A model generated the notes under the pieces. The model did not search any database. It was not told where the DNA came from and saw nothing but the letters and a program-made list of their open reading frames with translations. This document shows, piece after piece, positions 16,277 through 25,800 of a stretch of DNA of 37,090 nucleotides. This DNA comes from Dyella sp. ASV24 (lineage in GTDB: Bacteria; Pseudomonadota; Gammaproteobacteria; Xanthomonadales; Rhodanobacteraceae): the NCBI RefSeq assembly GCF_016428905.1, contig NZ_JAELTQ010000034.1, positions 1-37,090 on the forward strand. Direction: 5' to 3'. A program made the position numbers and the translations under genes. Position 1 is the stretch's first letter, and each line of letters opens with the position of its first letter.

Positions 16277-16375
16277 ATGAGCTGCATCCATTCCATCACG
16301 GCATTGGGCTTCTCCTTGTTGGCATTCACCTCTGTCGTGACAACCATTGGTTATGTCGCCGGATTGGAAGGTTAG
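16277..16375 (+). CDS. possible 32-residue membrane micropeptide
   Basis: The ORF encodes a peptide starting 'MSCIHSITALGFSLLAFTSV' and ending 'VTTIGYVAGLEG'. It forms one continuous hydrophobic helix long enough to span a membrane. Only a weak gagagc-like site precedes the ATG, and a five-codon mini-ORF starting at 16263 ends at its start codon. It could be a real stress micropeptide like its neighbours or a chance ORF. Confidence 0.3.
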   Translation: MSCIHSITALGFSLLAFTSVVTTIGYVAGLEG

Positions 16376-16600
16376 CCGCTCTCGCTTGGGGGGGGCATCG
16401 TGAAGCGAGAAGGTCTGAAGGTGCCCAAGAAGCAGCCTCGTCGAGGCCGGCCGTCGGCAGCTGTTTGCGCCTTCGTCCTGAATACCCTGGACACGTCCGA
16501 AGCAGGGATTTCGTCATGGATCGCACCCAGGTGGCCGTGCCTTAAAGAATCTGGTGCTGATCTATGAATTTACGCTGCGATGCTTGGGCTCATCTAGTAG

Positions 16601-17350
16601 TCAGACGGTAGGGCTCTCCGCGGCTGCGCCTGTTTGGAAATAACCGATCATGCCGGACACGGCACAATGCTCGGTCATCGCCATTAAGACGGGCAGGGCG
16701 ATGCCTTGGCGGGCGCCCTCGGTGATGAAGCCCGAGCGCAGCCGGGCCTTCAAAATTGCCCTTCAAGCCGGCCTTGGTGGCTCGCCGTTGCGCAATTGCA
16801 CCGACCGCCGGGGGCGATAGGTCCCCGCCGATCTGCGTCTTCCAGCGGCGGCGAAAGATCGATCCTTCTGTGACACCGCTGGCGTCGAGCCACACTGTGA
16901 TCGCTTCGGCGGCGATCCCGAGAATCGGCTTGTCCGACTTGGAGGCGACCGTGGATTCGGCTTGCAGGGTCTTACTGTGCTCAAGGCGGTACACGTACTG
17001 ATCCGAAGCGAGCCGATGCAGATCCCGTAGATCGGCCGCGGCGACCTTGCTGCGCCGCTGCCCGCCGCCGGCAAAGGCGAAGCAGAGCAGGGCGCGGTCA
17101 CATTGTCCCGCCAATGAGTCGTCGCAGGCGGCGAGCGGGGCGTCGAGTTCTTCGCGCGCAATCGCAGTCTTCTTGGTCGGGCGCTCACCCCGCTTCACCG
17201 CGGCACGCCCGAGCCAGCAGATGGCGGATCGCCGGCGCCTCGCACGGATTGATGGCCTTATGGAGCTGGTGCACCTCAGATAGTACTGCCATCCGGTGTA
17301 CCAGGGTGCTCAGCGTGAATGGCCTAGGTTTCTGCTTGAAGGCGCCGGCG
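16601..17350 (-). pseudogene. tyrosine recombinase/integrase, frameshifted and inactive
   Basis: Three consecutive frames assemble into one site-specific integrase. The N-terminal part ('FKQKPRPFTLSTLVHRMAVL' to 'CEAPAIRHLLARA') breaks near 17200. A middle frame from 'VKRGERPTKKTAIAREELDA' through the Arg box 'GGGQRRSKVAAADLRDL' breaks near 16757. The last frame reads 'ARLRSGFITEGARQGIALPV' and 'MIGYFQTGAA', with the nucleophile Tyr, ending at a TGA at 16601-16603. The conserved catalytic His of 'GHSLR' is replaced, since the sequence reads 'ARLR'. Two frameshifts and loss of this residue make it a dead gene. It marks the left side of a decayed mobile region. Confidence 0.85.
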
Positions 17351-17459
17351 ATCAAGCGAGCATCCAGTGCCGAGGATGGCCCCAGGTCAAACCGCCTTTG
17401 GATCGCGGGTGGCATGATCAACCAGGAATTGCACCAGGGCCAGGAGGGGCGCACCACCA

Positions 17460-18189
17460 GGTCCGAATAATGCCCAGGCTGCTACTAGGCTCCTGCGGTC
17501 GCCCTCGATGGCAGTGGCAGGCGGAATTTCGCCTGTGCTCTCCAATTGTTATGGGCGCAAGGTGGCAATTTGGGCGCGAAGGGGCGTCAGCCCGCATGAG
17601 TGAATGTGGCAGCCTTCGAGCTTGAATGGGACCAAGACCCGAGGTCGGAAGGCGGTGGATGCTCAATACCCGGATTCCGGAGCGGCGCGGCATTGAGATC
17701 ACCCCGGCGCGGTCGACGGTGTCGACCGTCTGGCCGCGCATTCGGCAAAGAGGCCTGAACTCGATGCCGCCATCGTTGCCGGGATGGGCCGACGGCACTT
17801 CTTCCAGGCTATTGAGCGCAGGCGGCCAAAGGCTTGGAAGAAGCATGGAGTGAGTTCGTCGCAGTTATTCGTGAGCGGCGACTGATGTGGTTCAGTTGCC
17901 GCCAGTCGAAGATTGATGCCGTGGGGTGATCCACGGACCCGTAAGCCTCCTGACATCCTGCGAAACGATTTGAACTAGATGTTGCCGCCTCTCCACTCGC
18001 AATTCTGGCATGGTGGTACGCTTCAACCGGGCATCAAGGTAGTAGAGCATATGGCGATGTCCCAAATGCTTAGATATCTAGTTTTGCCTCGACGGAGGTC
18101 ATCCAAGGGATGATGGAAGACCAGCATGCGCATCGCCTTTCGTAAACGCGGGACGCCGCCATCATTGGTTTGAGTTCAAGGGCTCGCGT
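17460..18189. other. degenerate region without an intact gene
   Basis: 730 bases of broken frames. One plus-strand stretch of about 50 codons (about 17695-17884; 'GVDRLAAHSAKRPELDAAIV', 'GRRHFFQAIERRRPKAW') has coding-like composition but no start and no family I recognise. It probably belongs to cargo lost with the integrase. Confidence 0.45.
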
Positions 18190-18429
18190 ATGTCATTGCT
18201 CTTCCCCGCAGGTGATTTTTGGGTGACCACAGTGACGCTACCCATCTCCCAAAATAGCAAAGAGTGGTATGGCAGGTGGTGGATCTACAATCGTCGACCT
18301 GACTTAAAGGAAAACGCAGGGATGCGCCCCATGGCTGAGGGTGCCACTGGGACTTACGCTAGTGAGCGTGATGCCGGCCGAGCAGCAGAAATGGACGGTA
18401 GGCGACGCGCACTGATCATGACGCGCTGA
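18190..18429 (+). CDS. small orphan protein of the beta-N/helix-C type
   Basis: A 79-residue ORF. The N-terminal half ('GDFWVTTVTLPISQNSKEWY', 'GRWWIYNRRPD') should be beta-strand-rich with several Trp. The C-terminal half ('GTYASERDAGRAAEMDGRRR') is a polar helix. The layout (hydrophobic strands, G-x-W, Thr-containing turn, Ala-rich helix) resembles the ORFs at 31942-32178 and 32245-32463. No clear ribosome binding site is visible. No function is known; it stands alone between pseudogenes. Confidence 0.45.
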   Translation: MSLLFPAGDFWVTTVTLPISQNSKEWYGRWWIYNRRPDLKENAGMRPMAEGATGTYASERDAGRAAEMDGRRRALIMTR

Positions 18430-18662
18430 AAGCGACAGGAACTAACATCAGACGTTCACTGCCGACCGTGGGTAGTGCCGCGGCCTGTAACCGTGTCGAT
18501 GAATAGGTAACGGGCGGTCCTTCGGACCATGTTGGCGAGATTGAGTGGCCTGCAGCCGAACCGTGTTGTAGTGGTGCCGTCATTGCTCGATGAATCAAGC
18601 AGCACCATGAACTCCTTGCCACCCACCCTGCCCAGGATGTCCTTTTCGCGGATATGTCGCTT
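18420..18662 (-). pseudogene. fragment of a GGDEF (diguanylate cyclase) gene
   Basis: The minus-strand translation beginning right at the IS3 left end reads 'REKDILGRVGGKEFMVLLDS', the pattern of the GGDEF active loop (usually D-x-x-G-R-x-G-G-E-E-F). The Glu after the second Gly is Lys, and the following sequence drifts out of frame. The upstream part of the domain with the metal-binding Asp is absent on the far side of the IS. It is a relic cut by the insertion element and a later deletion. Confidence 0.65.
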
Positions 18663-18723
18663 CTGGACTGCCCCGGAGAAGACGGCACTTCCAGCCTATG
18701 ATTTGAGCATAGGAGGAAGCCCC

Positions 18724-19026
18724 ATGAGCAGTCAGCGGTTTACCCCGGAATTCAAAGAAGAAGCGGTCCGACAAGTGGTCGGTCGCGGCCATTCGGTGGC
18801 CGAAGTGGCCGCCCGACTCGGCGTGTCGACCCACAGCCTGTATCGGTGGGTCAAGGCGGAGAAGCCCGACCGGACTGAACAACAAGCTGCCGAATTGACT
18901 GAAGCCAAGAGCGAGATTCTCCGCCTGCGCGCTCGGCTGCGTCGCGTCGAAGAGGAGCGCGACATTAAAAAAATGCCGCACGGTACTTCGCCAAAGAACC
19001 CGAGTGAAGTACCGCTTCATCGATGA
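18724..19026 (+). pseudogene. IS3-family transposase OrfA, C-terminus frameshifted
   Basis: It starts 'MSSQRFTPEFKEEAVRQVVG' with the helix-turn-helix 'SVAEVAARLGVSTHSLYRWV' and a leucine-zipper-like stretch 'ILRLRARLRRVEEERD'. The usual end 'KKAARYFAKEPE' is found only in another frame (after the A-run at about 18967-18973). A one-base loss at the A-rich site has therefore moved OrfA into the wrong frame. This is the site where programmed -1 frameshifting to OrfB normally occurs, so the lesion should also block the fusion transposase. Confidence 0.85.
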
Positions 19027-19858
19027 CCATCGCCATGTCTTTCGTGTAGCCCCGATGTGTCGAATGCTGGAAGTGACACGCGGTGGCTTTTATCAGTGGC
19101 CGGAAAAGCCTTAGTCGGATCGAGCGGTGGAGGACCGGCGCCTGCTGGGTTTGATCCGTGATTCCTACGAGGCGAGCGGGGGTGTGTATGGCGCGCGCCG
19201 CGTGTTTGGAGATCTGCGCGAAGTGGGTGAGTCGTGCGGTAAGCATCGTGTGGCCAAGATCATGCGAAGCCATAAAATCAAGGCGATTCGCGGCTACAAG
19301 GCGCCACGCCGTATCGTGGGCAGGCCATCTTTGGTGGCGCCCAATCGGCGGCAACGGCAGTTCACGGTCGATCAACCGGACCGGGCGTGGGTCACCGACA
19401 TCACTTACCTACGCACCTGGCAGGGCTGGCTCTACTTGGCCGTCGTTATTGATCTGCCTTCGCGCAAGGTGATCGGTTGGTCGATGAAACCGACGCTGGC
19501 CCGCGAAGGCGTGCTCGATGCGTTGCTGATGGCGATCTGGCGGCGCAAGCCCACGCAACCCGTGATCGTGTATTCGGACCAAGGTTCACAGTACGGCAGT
19601 GATGACTGGCAACGTTTCTGCCGGGCACATGGTCTTCAACCGAGCATGAGTCGACGCGGCAATTGTTGGGATAACGCGGTGGCCGAATCGTTCTTCAGCA
19701 GCCTTAAAAAGGAGCGCATCCGCAAGCGGGTGTACAAAACCTGCGACCTGGCCCGCGCCGATGTCTTCGACTACATCGAAGTCTTCTACAATCGAACCCG
19801 TCGCCACAGCCACCTCGGCGGCGTCACTCCCGAGGCCTTTGAAAAGGCCTCACAGTGA
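19004..19858 (+). pseudogene. IS3-family transposase OrfB, interrupted by an in-frame stop
   Basis: The DDE integrase core is present: 'RAWVTDITYLRTWQGWLYLA' (first Asp), 'VIVYSDQGSQYGSDDW' (second Asp) and 'CWDNAVAESFFSSLKKERI' (Glu). It begins in frame with 'VKYRFIDDHRHVFRVAPMC', but a TAG at 19112-19114 interrupts it after 'YQWPEKP', before the catalytic domain. Translation could restart at 19127, giving a 243-residue partial protein without the N-terminal HTH_21-like region. Confidence 0.9.
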
Positions 19859-19892
19859 GGCTGGCGAGTGTCGTAAATCTCGGGTTAGTCCA

Positions 19893-20222
19893 ATGCTTGT
19901 GTGGCGTCAATCCGACTGGAGCAAGCGTCTACTCAATTTCCGCACTGTGCTAGAAGCATCGAAGCTAGTGATGGCTGCGTAAGTGGAATCGCCATGTGCG
20001 CGAGGCGTTCAATCGCTACGTGGATATGTCGCGCAGCACTGGCGAGGCGTGTAAGTAGGCAACCTGGATTTTCACCGTGGCTGTGCGCTGGTGGGATAAG
20101 GTTGGCCTATATCTCAGGCGAGGAAGCTCCATCATTGATCAGGTGATTAGCTATCCAGACAGCAGCATCCTGCTAGCGTCTTAGGCGAAAGATGTCCTTT
20201 CGCTATGCGGCTAGAAAGACAC
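19893..20222. other. non-coding flank right of the IS3 element
   Basis: 330 bases with no protein-like frame on either strand. The missing half of the GGDEF gene, which should continue here if the IS had inserted cleanly, was not found. Confidence 0.45.
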
Positions 20223-20444
20223 CTAGCTGGATTGGATCCATGCAAACTCGATGTCATCTTGCACGGCCTCGTCGACTTCGCCATCTGAAACTCCCAGCAG
20301 TTCGTTGATGCGTCCATGTCGCATGCCGAAGAAGACGCCGCTACGTCGGTAGGTTGCTGCCCACGTGACGCGATCAGCGCTGGCGCGCTCGTAGTCGCCT
20401 TCGTACGTAAAGCCATTGGTGGTCTTGCCAGAGATGCTAGTCAC
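20223..20444 (-). CDS. small hypothetical protein
   Basis: A 73-residue ORF starting with GTG at 20444, with aaagga about seven bases upstream. The sequence 'TTNGFTYEGDYERASADRVT', 'WAATYRRSGVFFGMRHGRIN' suggests three or four beta strands followed by a helix ('DGEVDEAVQDDIEFAWIQSS'). I do not recognise a family. The good ribosome binding site and balanced composition favour a real gene. Confidence 0.5.
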   Translation of the reverse strand: MTSISGKTTNGFTYEGDYERASADRVTWAATYRRSGVFFGMRHGRINELLGVSDGEVDEAVQDDIEFAWIQSS

Positions 20445-20525
20445 GATGGTTTCCTTTGGGTTAGATCGTCTCCTTGCCTTCCATGGGCGGTAGGAAGGAT
20501 CGAGCGCTCTTGGGCATTGACTACG

Positions 20526-20807
20526 TCAGCAATTGGGAAGCTCAGCATTATTTAGGCAGGGTGCACCGTCGTCGTCCATGCGATTGGCCTCCAGGTCTTG
20601 GCGGCTCTTAAGAGAATCGAGCAAACCGGTCTTCGGCACGACCTCACATCGTCGTTCTGGAACCTTGGATCGCGGCGAAGTAACTGATGCATCGAACCCT
20701 GGAAACCAGCGATTTCGCCTGTGGTTGTCTGCGGCATCCACAACGGGCTGGAAGCGCAACTTATGCGGGTAGAAGTAGAGCGAATTCGTTTGATTGATGA
20801 TGTACAT
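20526..20807 (-). CDS. possible small hypothetical protein
   Basis: A 93-residue ORF ('MYIINQTNSLYFYPHKLRFQ' onward) with a gagg-type site upstream of the ATG at 20807. The N-terminal quarter is aromatic and the rest is charged. No family is recognised. Opposite-strand frames are also open here, so the call is weak. Confidence 0.3.
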   Translation of the reverse strand: MYIINQTNSLYFYPHKLRFQPVVDAADNHRRNRWFPGFDASVTSPRSKVPERRCEVVPKTGLLDSLKSRQDLEANRMDDDGAPCLNNAELPNC

Positions 20808-20982
20808 GGAGTTGCCTCGAGTGTTGACCTGCGTCCTTCAGGTCGTAAGCAAGCGCTAGCCCGCGACTCCGCCCAGGGGGGAGAAAACTCAGAGGCCTTG
20901 CAAGAAGAACTACAGATAGTCTGAGGCATCCGAAGCGGGTCTAACGAAGCCTCGGTGCACGATCAACATGCGCCATCTTCTG

Positions 20983-21210
20983 TTATGCCACCGTAATGTG
21001 CCGCCAGATTGCTGGCGCGACTTTCATCTCAATCACGCCTAGCTCTTTCTCGCCTGCTTTTACGCGGATCGGCACTTTCAGCCGTGGAATTAAGCTGAGA
21101 TCTGCGATGTGCTGGCGAACTACGTAAACAGCGCTGTAATAGCCCGGTAGCCACCGATCGGGGAGTTGGCAGTCATAGAGCCTAGGAGGAATGAAGTATT
21201 CGCCATTCAT
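20983..21210 (-). CDS. small hypothetical protein
   Basis: A 75-residue ORF from the ATG at 21210, with aggtga five to ten bases upstream ('MNGEYFIPPRLYDCQLPDRW'). An earlier in-frame ATG lies at 21240. The body reads like a compact beta-rich domain ('YYSAVYVVRQHIADLSLIPR', 'LKVPIRVKAGEKELGVIEMK'). It has no recognised family. It is third in a row of short minus-strand ORFs (20223, 20526, 20983), which could form one transcript. Confidence 0.45.
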   Translation of the reverse strand: MNGEYFIPPRLYDCQLPDRWLPGYYSAVYVVRQHIADLSLIPRLKVPIRVKAGEKELGVIEMKVAPAIWRHITVA

Positions 21211-21240
21211 AAATTCACCTGGAGTGTTGGCTCGCATCAA

Positions 21241-21754
21241 ACGAGCGTAGGCGGACCGCAGTCCGCAACTCCAGCAAGAACCGGAGATGACTCAAAGGGC
21301 GTCAGGGATAGTGTCGCGCGACTGAGGCGCGTGGAATCGGTATTGGAGGATCTAGCGCTCGGCGAGCGTGCGCCACCTGGTGTGACGAGGATGTGCGGTC
21401 TGTCGACAGGCGGTTGTGTCGGTTCTTCCGTCATTTTATGGGGATCGGCTTAGAAAGTGTGTAATCACTCGATCGCCTATAACGAGTGAAGCTTGCTTCG
21501 TATCGCACTACCTGTGAAGCGATCGAGCCCATCACACCGGAATCTCGTCTGACCCATCCAGGCACATCACTCTCAGCTAACAACTACACGCGCATGCTGC
21601 TCGGGCGCCAGGAATGAAAGTCTCCTCCTTGGCAGGCGTCTCAGTTACGCGGTCCTCTCCCTAACGCCATCTGAGTTCTTCTCCGGTCTGCATCGGAGGT
21701 TGCGGCTTCGGCCGCTCAAAATCCGCCACGCGGATCACTACTCAAGGCAAATTC
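21241..21754. other. intergenic region upstream of the fasciclin gene
   Basis: 514 bases. A 65-codon minus-strand frame (21237-21434) has low-complexity Ser/Pro/Thr content and no ribosome binding site, so it is not called. The region should contain the promoter of the fasciclin-domain gene. Confidence 0.45.
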
Positions 21755-22207
21755 ATGTCCACTCATGATTCCAACACTTCTCGCGTTCCTGGCAAGAACA
21801 TCGTCGAGACAGCAGCCGCCAACGGCTCCTTCCATACGCTTAGCAAGGCTCTCGAAGCCGCCGGGCTCACCAGCGTGCTGAAAGGCACGGGCCCTTACAC
21901 GGTGTTTGCACCGACGGATGCGGCGTTCAAAAAGCTCCCGACGGGCACGCTGGAAAACTGGCTGAAGCCAGAAAACAAGGCGGAGTTGATCTCCGTACTA
22001 AAGTACCACGTGCTACCGGGCCGGGCATCGGTCGTCGATATCGGGAAACTGACCGCGCCGAAGATGCTGCAGGGCCAGACTGCAGCAATCACGAAGGACG
22101 GTGACAAGCTCAGCATCGGCGGCGCCGCCATCACGGGGCCGGACATCGCCTCGAGCAACGGCATCATCCATGCGATCGATGCGGTAATTGTGCCCACGAA
22201 GCACTAA
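21755..22207 (+). CDS. fasciclin (FAS1) domain protein
   Basis: A 150-residue protein consisting of one FAS1 domain. The H1 motif 'YTVFAPTDAAFKKLP' is near residue 48, followed by the 'LKYHVLPG' segment. The H2 motif 'NGIIHAIDAVIVP' is at the C-terminus. FAS1 domains mediate adhesion and are usually exported. This ORF begins with a polar stretch ('MSTHDSNTSRVPGKNIVETA') and has no signal peptide or upstream in-frame extension, so export by the Sec route is not evident. It is complete and isolated, with an aagg ribosome binding site. Confidence 0.93.
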   Translation: MSTHDSNTSRVPGKNIVETAAANGSFHTLSKALEAAGLTSVLKGTGPYTVFAPTDAAFKKLPTGTLENWLKPENKAELISVLKYHVLPGRASVVDIGKLTAPKMLQGQTAAITKDGDKLSIGGAAITGPDIASSNGIIHAIDAVIVPTKH

Positions 22208-22897
22208 CTGGCAGGATCTTGTGGTGGGGCCGAAAGTGTTGACGTTGAGAGCTGACGCTGCAGGGTTTAGAAGTTCCGCTGATTATGTTGCGCACCGTAC
22301 AGATGGCGACTGATCCATGGGGTAGCCTGCAGCTCACTACTTCGAGGGTTGCGCTATGTCCGCGGAAGACGGTCTGAGGTAGGGTGACATCGACTACCTG
22401 TTCTCGCTCGGCTACGGCGAGCTGATGAAGATGCCGATGGCAAGCGCCGATCGACCGATGGTGAAGGACTTTGTTGAGCCGGTTGGCGCGTTTGATGGTG
22501 CCAAAGTGAGCGGCATGAAGAACCACCACATTGGTATCACACGACGGGGACGCTTGATGGTGTCTTCCGTGCACACAGGGTGAGAGTCTCGATTCGTCGA
22601 GCCACGTCCTTAGGGTGAGGTGATGTGAATGAATCACAGGGGCACCTCCCCGCGCTGGGCGAATCGGGCGTGCAGCAGCGCCCAGGGCAGATTGGAGCGC
22701 CGAGCACCGGTCTAGGCGTGATTAGGCGCTGTTATCGCGGGTAGGGCATACCCTCATTCCATCTCATACTTTCACGCGACCCTTCCGGTCGGCAAGGTAC
22801 AAGTGATAGAGCGGAGTGGCGTCACTGGTGGAAGTCATCGATCAGTAGCTATAGCGGATGCCCGCTCCTTGGCGAATTCCCGAAGGGACGGAGGCTT
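22208..22897. other. intergenic region before the glucan synthase
   Basis: 690 bases. Frames on both strands around 22240-22630 are long and coding-like, but each carries stops or lacks a start. The minus-strand reading 'NIISGTSKPCSVSSQRQHF' reminds me of the ends of IS21-type elements but cannot be confirmed. The promoter of the large gene at 22898 should lie in the last 150 bases. Confidence 0.4.
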
Positions 22898-25800
22898 GTG
22901 AAGACCGGCAATCCATTCGCTTTGATCAAATTCCGCCAATTGAGGGCTATTCTTCGTCGAAATGCCGTTGTGCGCCGAGGCCTCGAACGTGAGCCCGCCC
23001 TTCGCTCCGAGCTATTCAGCGCCGACCAGATGGACCTCTATGGTGCGGCGTTGGCCAGCAGGCATCGTTCGAGTGAGCGCGCTGAAGCGAACTCGCTACT
23101 CGTACGCTTGGCGAGTAACAAAGCCGTTCTCGCACATTCGTGTGAAATGCTCACTCTGGCCATTCATGGAGGCCACCGTGTTACGCCGGCCGCAGAATGG
23201 CTACTCGATAATTACTATCTGATCGAAGAGCAAGTGCGCATAGCCCAAAGGCACTTGCCCAAAGGCTATAGTCGGGAACTACCGCGCCTTCTCAATGGGT
23301 CGTCAGCCGGTCTTCCCCGCGTCTACGACATCGCTCTGGAAACCATCTCGCACGGTGACGGCAGGGTGGATAATGAGAGTCTCAGGCGTTTCGTGGCCTC
23401 ATACCAGCGAGTGACGCCGCTCACGCTGGGCGAGCTGTGGGCCATCCCCATCATGCTTCGACTAGCACTGATCGAGAACCTTCGTCGTGTCGCCGCACGC
23501 GTCATGATCGATTGGAACGATCGCACGCTGGCGGCCCAATGGGCTGGCCGCATGACCGACATCGCAGAAAGGGATCCAAAGAGCGTAGTGCTCATCGTGG
23601 CCGACATGGCGCGTTCGGACCCGCCTATGGTCAGTCCATTCATCGCAGAGATGACACGACAGCTTCAAGGTCGGGGGGCGGCGCTGGCGATGCCCTTGAA
23701 CTGGCTTGAGCAACGGCTCGTCGAGTCCGGCCAGAGCATCGATCGACTCGTGCAGATGGAGGCTCAGCAGCAGGCGGCCAACCAGGTATCCATTGGTAAC
23801 AGCATCGGCAGTTTGCGCATGTTGTCAGCCACCGATTGGCGGGGGTTCGTTGAGAGCATGAGCATTGTCGAGCACGTTCTGCGTGAGGACCCGGCAAGCG
23901 TCTATCCAGACATGGATTTTGCTACCCGTGACCAGTATCGCCACATTGTCGAACGGTTGGCCAGACATGGTGCACGCTCCGAAGAAGATGTGGCGCGAGC
24001 GGCCATCGCGTTGGCGAGGAATGGTCATTCACACGGCCTGAGCAGTGCGGCTCAGTCCCATGTCGGCTTTTACCTGATCGACGAAGGTCTGGCGGCATTG
24101 GAGCGAAGCGTTGCCTTCAGGCCATCTTGTGCTGAGCTTTGGAGACGGCTCATTTCACGCATTCCCCTGGAAATCTATCTCGGACTCATCGTGCTCGCCA
24201 CGGGGCTACTCACCTGGCCTCTGCTGGCGATCCTTGAGCTTCATCATGTTCGTGAAGGGCTAATCGTACTCATGGCTCTGCCTATGGTTCTGATGGCCAG
24301 CCAATTGGCAATCAGCTTCACGAATTGGCTCGAGACGATAGTTGTGTCACCGCGGATGCTTCCGCGCATGGATTACTCGGGTGGTCTACCCGATGTTATG
24401 CGCTCGCTGGTGGTTGTTCCCGCGATGATATCCAGTCGCCAAGACGTGGAGGACCTTGTCGAAAGTTTGGAGGTCCGTTTTCTCGCCAATCGCGACGAAT
24501 GTCTGCACTTTGGCCTGTTGTCCGATTTCACGGATGCCGAAGAAGAGGTGTTGGAGCAGGATGCGCCCATGCTCCTACTAGCACGTCAGTGCATCGATGC
24601 GCTCAACCAGCGCTACGCCGATGCGAAATACGACCGCTTCTTCCTGTTCCATCGGCCGAGGCGCTGGAATTCGGTTGATAAGCTATGGATGGGTTACGAG
24701 CGGAAGCGTGGAAAGCTGGCCGAGCTCAACGCGCTGCTGCGCGGTGCCGGCCAGGATCGGTTTCTGATGATCGTTGGGCGCACCGATATCTTGAGCGAGG
24801 TCAGGTATGTCATCACGCTGGACACCGATACCCAGCTTCCCAGGGATTCGGCACGTCAGTTCGTCGGCGCCATGGCGCATCCGCTCAATCGCCCGGTCTA
24901 TAACTCCGCTAAACAGCGAGTGACCTCCGGATACGCGATCCTGCAACCACGTGTGGGTATCAGCTTGTCGAGTTCGACTCGTTCGCCCTATGCACGGTTA
25001 TATGGCAGCGACGCAGGCATCGATCCGTATACGCAGGCGGTTTCGGATGTCTATCAGGATCTTTTTCATGAAGGTTCATTCATCGGTAAGGGCATCTACG
25101 ATGTACAAGCCTTCGAGCTGGCGATGGGGGACCAGTTTCCCGAGAATTCCATACTCAGCCACGATCTCCTCGAAGGGTGTTTGGGGCGGTCTGGCCTTAT
25201 CACGGATGTGCAGCTCTACGAGGAGTACCCATCGATCTATAGCGTTGATGTGAAACGCCGTCATCGGTGGATTCGGGGCGACTGGCAACTTCTTCCATGG
25301 CTACTGACGCTTATCCCAACCAAGGACGGAGCGAAACGGCGGAATCCCCTTTCTTCGCTTTCGTGCTGGAAGATCCTGGACAACATGCGTCGGAGTCTCG
25401 TGCCATCGGCAATGATGTCGCTGCTTCTGTTCGGATGGATAGTGATACCGAAAGTCGCGTGGTGGACCGTCGCCGTACTGGCATTTGCATTTGTCCCACC
25501 GCTGCTCTCCTCCTTGCATGAATTGCTCAAGATGCAACGCGATGTGTTGTTTAATCAGTACGTGCGCGCGGCATTGCGGTCGATAGGCGGTCATTTCCTG
25601 CGTGCGCTGCTCTTTCTTGCATGGCTTCCGCATGAGGCGCATTACAGCCTGGATGCTGTAATACGGACCTTGTGGCGGTTAGGGGTAAGCCGGCGCCGAT
25701 TGCTTCAATGGAACGTATCCAGCGAGGTTGATAGAACTGCTACCAACGATCTCCGTGGGCTGTACCGATCGATGTGGATAGCGCCATCGCTTTCCGTGTT

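Larger units (their letters stand above)
18664..19892 (+). mobile_element. IS3-family insertion sequence, defective copy
   Basis: A 1229-bp element with imperfect terminal inverted repeats. The left end begins TGGACTGCCCCGG at 18664. The right end, read on the minus strand from 19892, begins TGGACTAACCCGA. It contains the usual orfA (18724-19026) and orfB (19004-19858) with a DDE transposase. The bases flanking the two ends (ttc and atg) do not match, so no 3-bp target duplication remains, which suggests recombination or deletion after insertion. orfA and orfB both carry inactivating changes. Confidence 0.88.

Noticed and set aside
17695-17884. Coding-like fragment without a start
   Set aside because: It has no recognisable family and is bounded by stops, so it is described within the degenerate region rather than called as a gene.
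20721-20924. A 67-codon plus-strand ORF opposite the 93-residue ORF
   Set aside because: It lacks a ribosome binding site and family features, and overlaps a slightly better minus-strand candidate.
22240-22637. Possible IS21-type end or transposase remnant before the glucan synthase
   Set aside because: The minus-strand reading only reminded me of such ends. No transposase motif or terminal repeat could be shown; a database search would decide.
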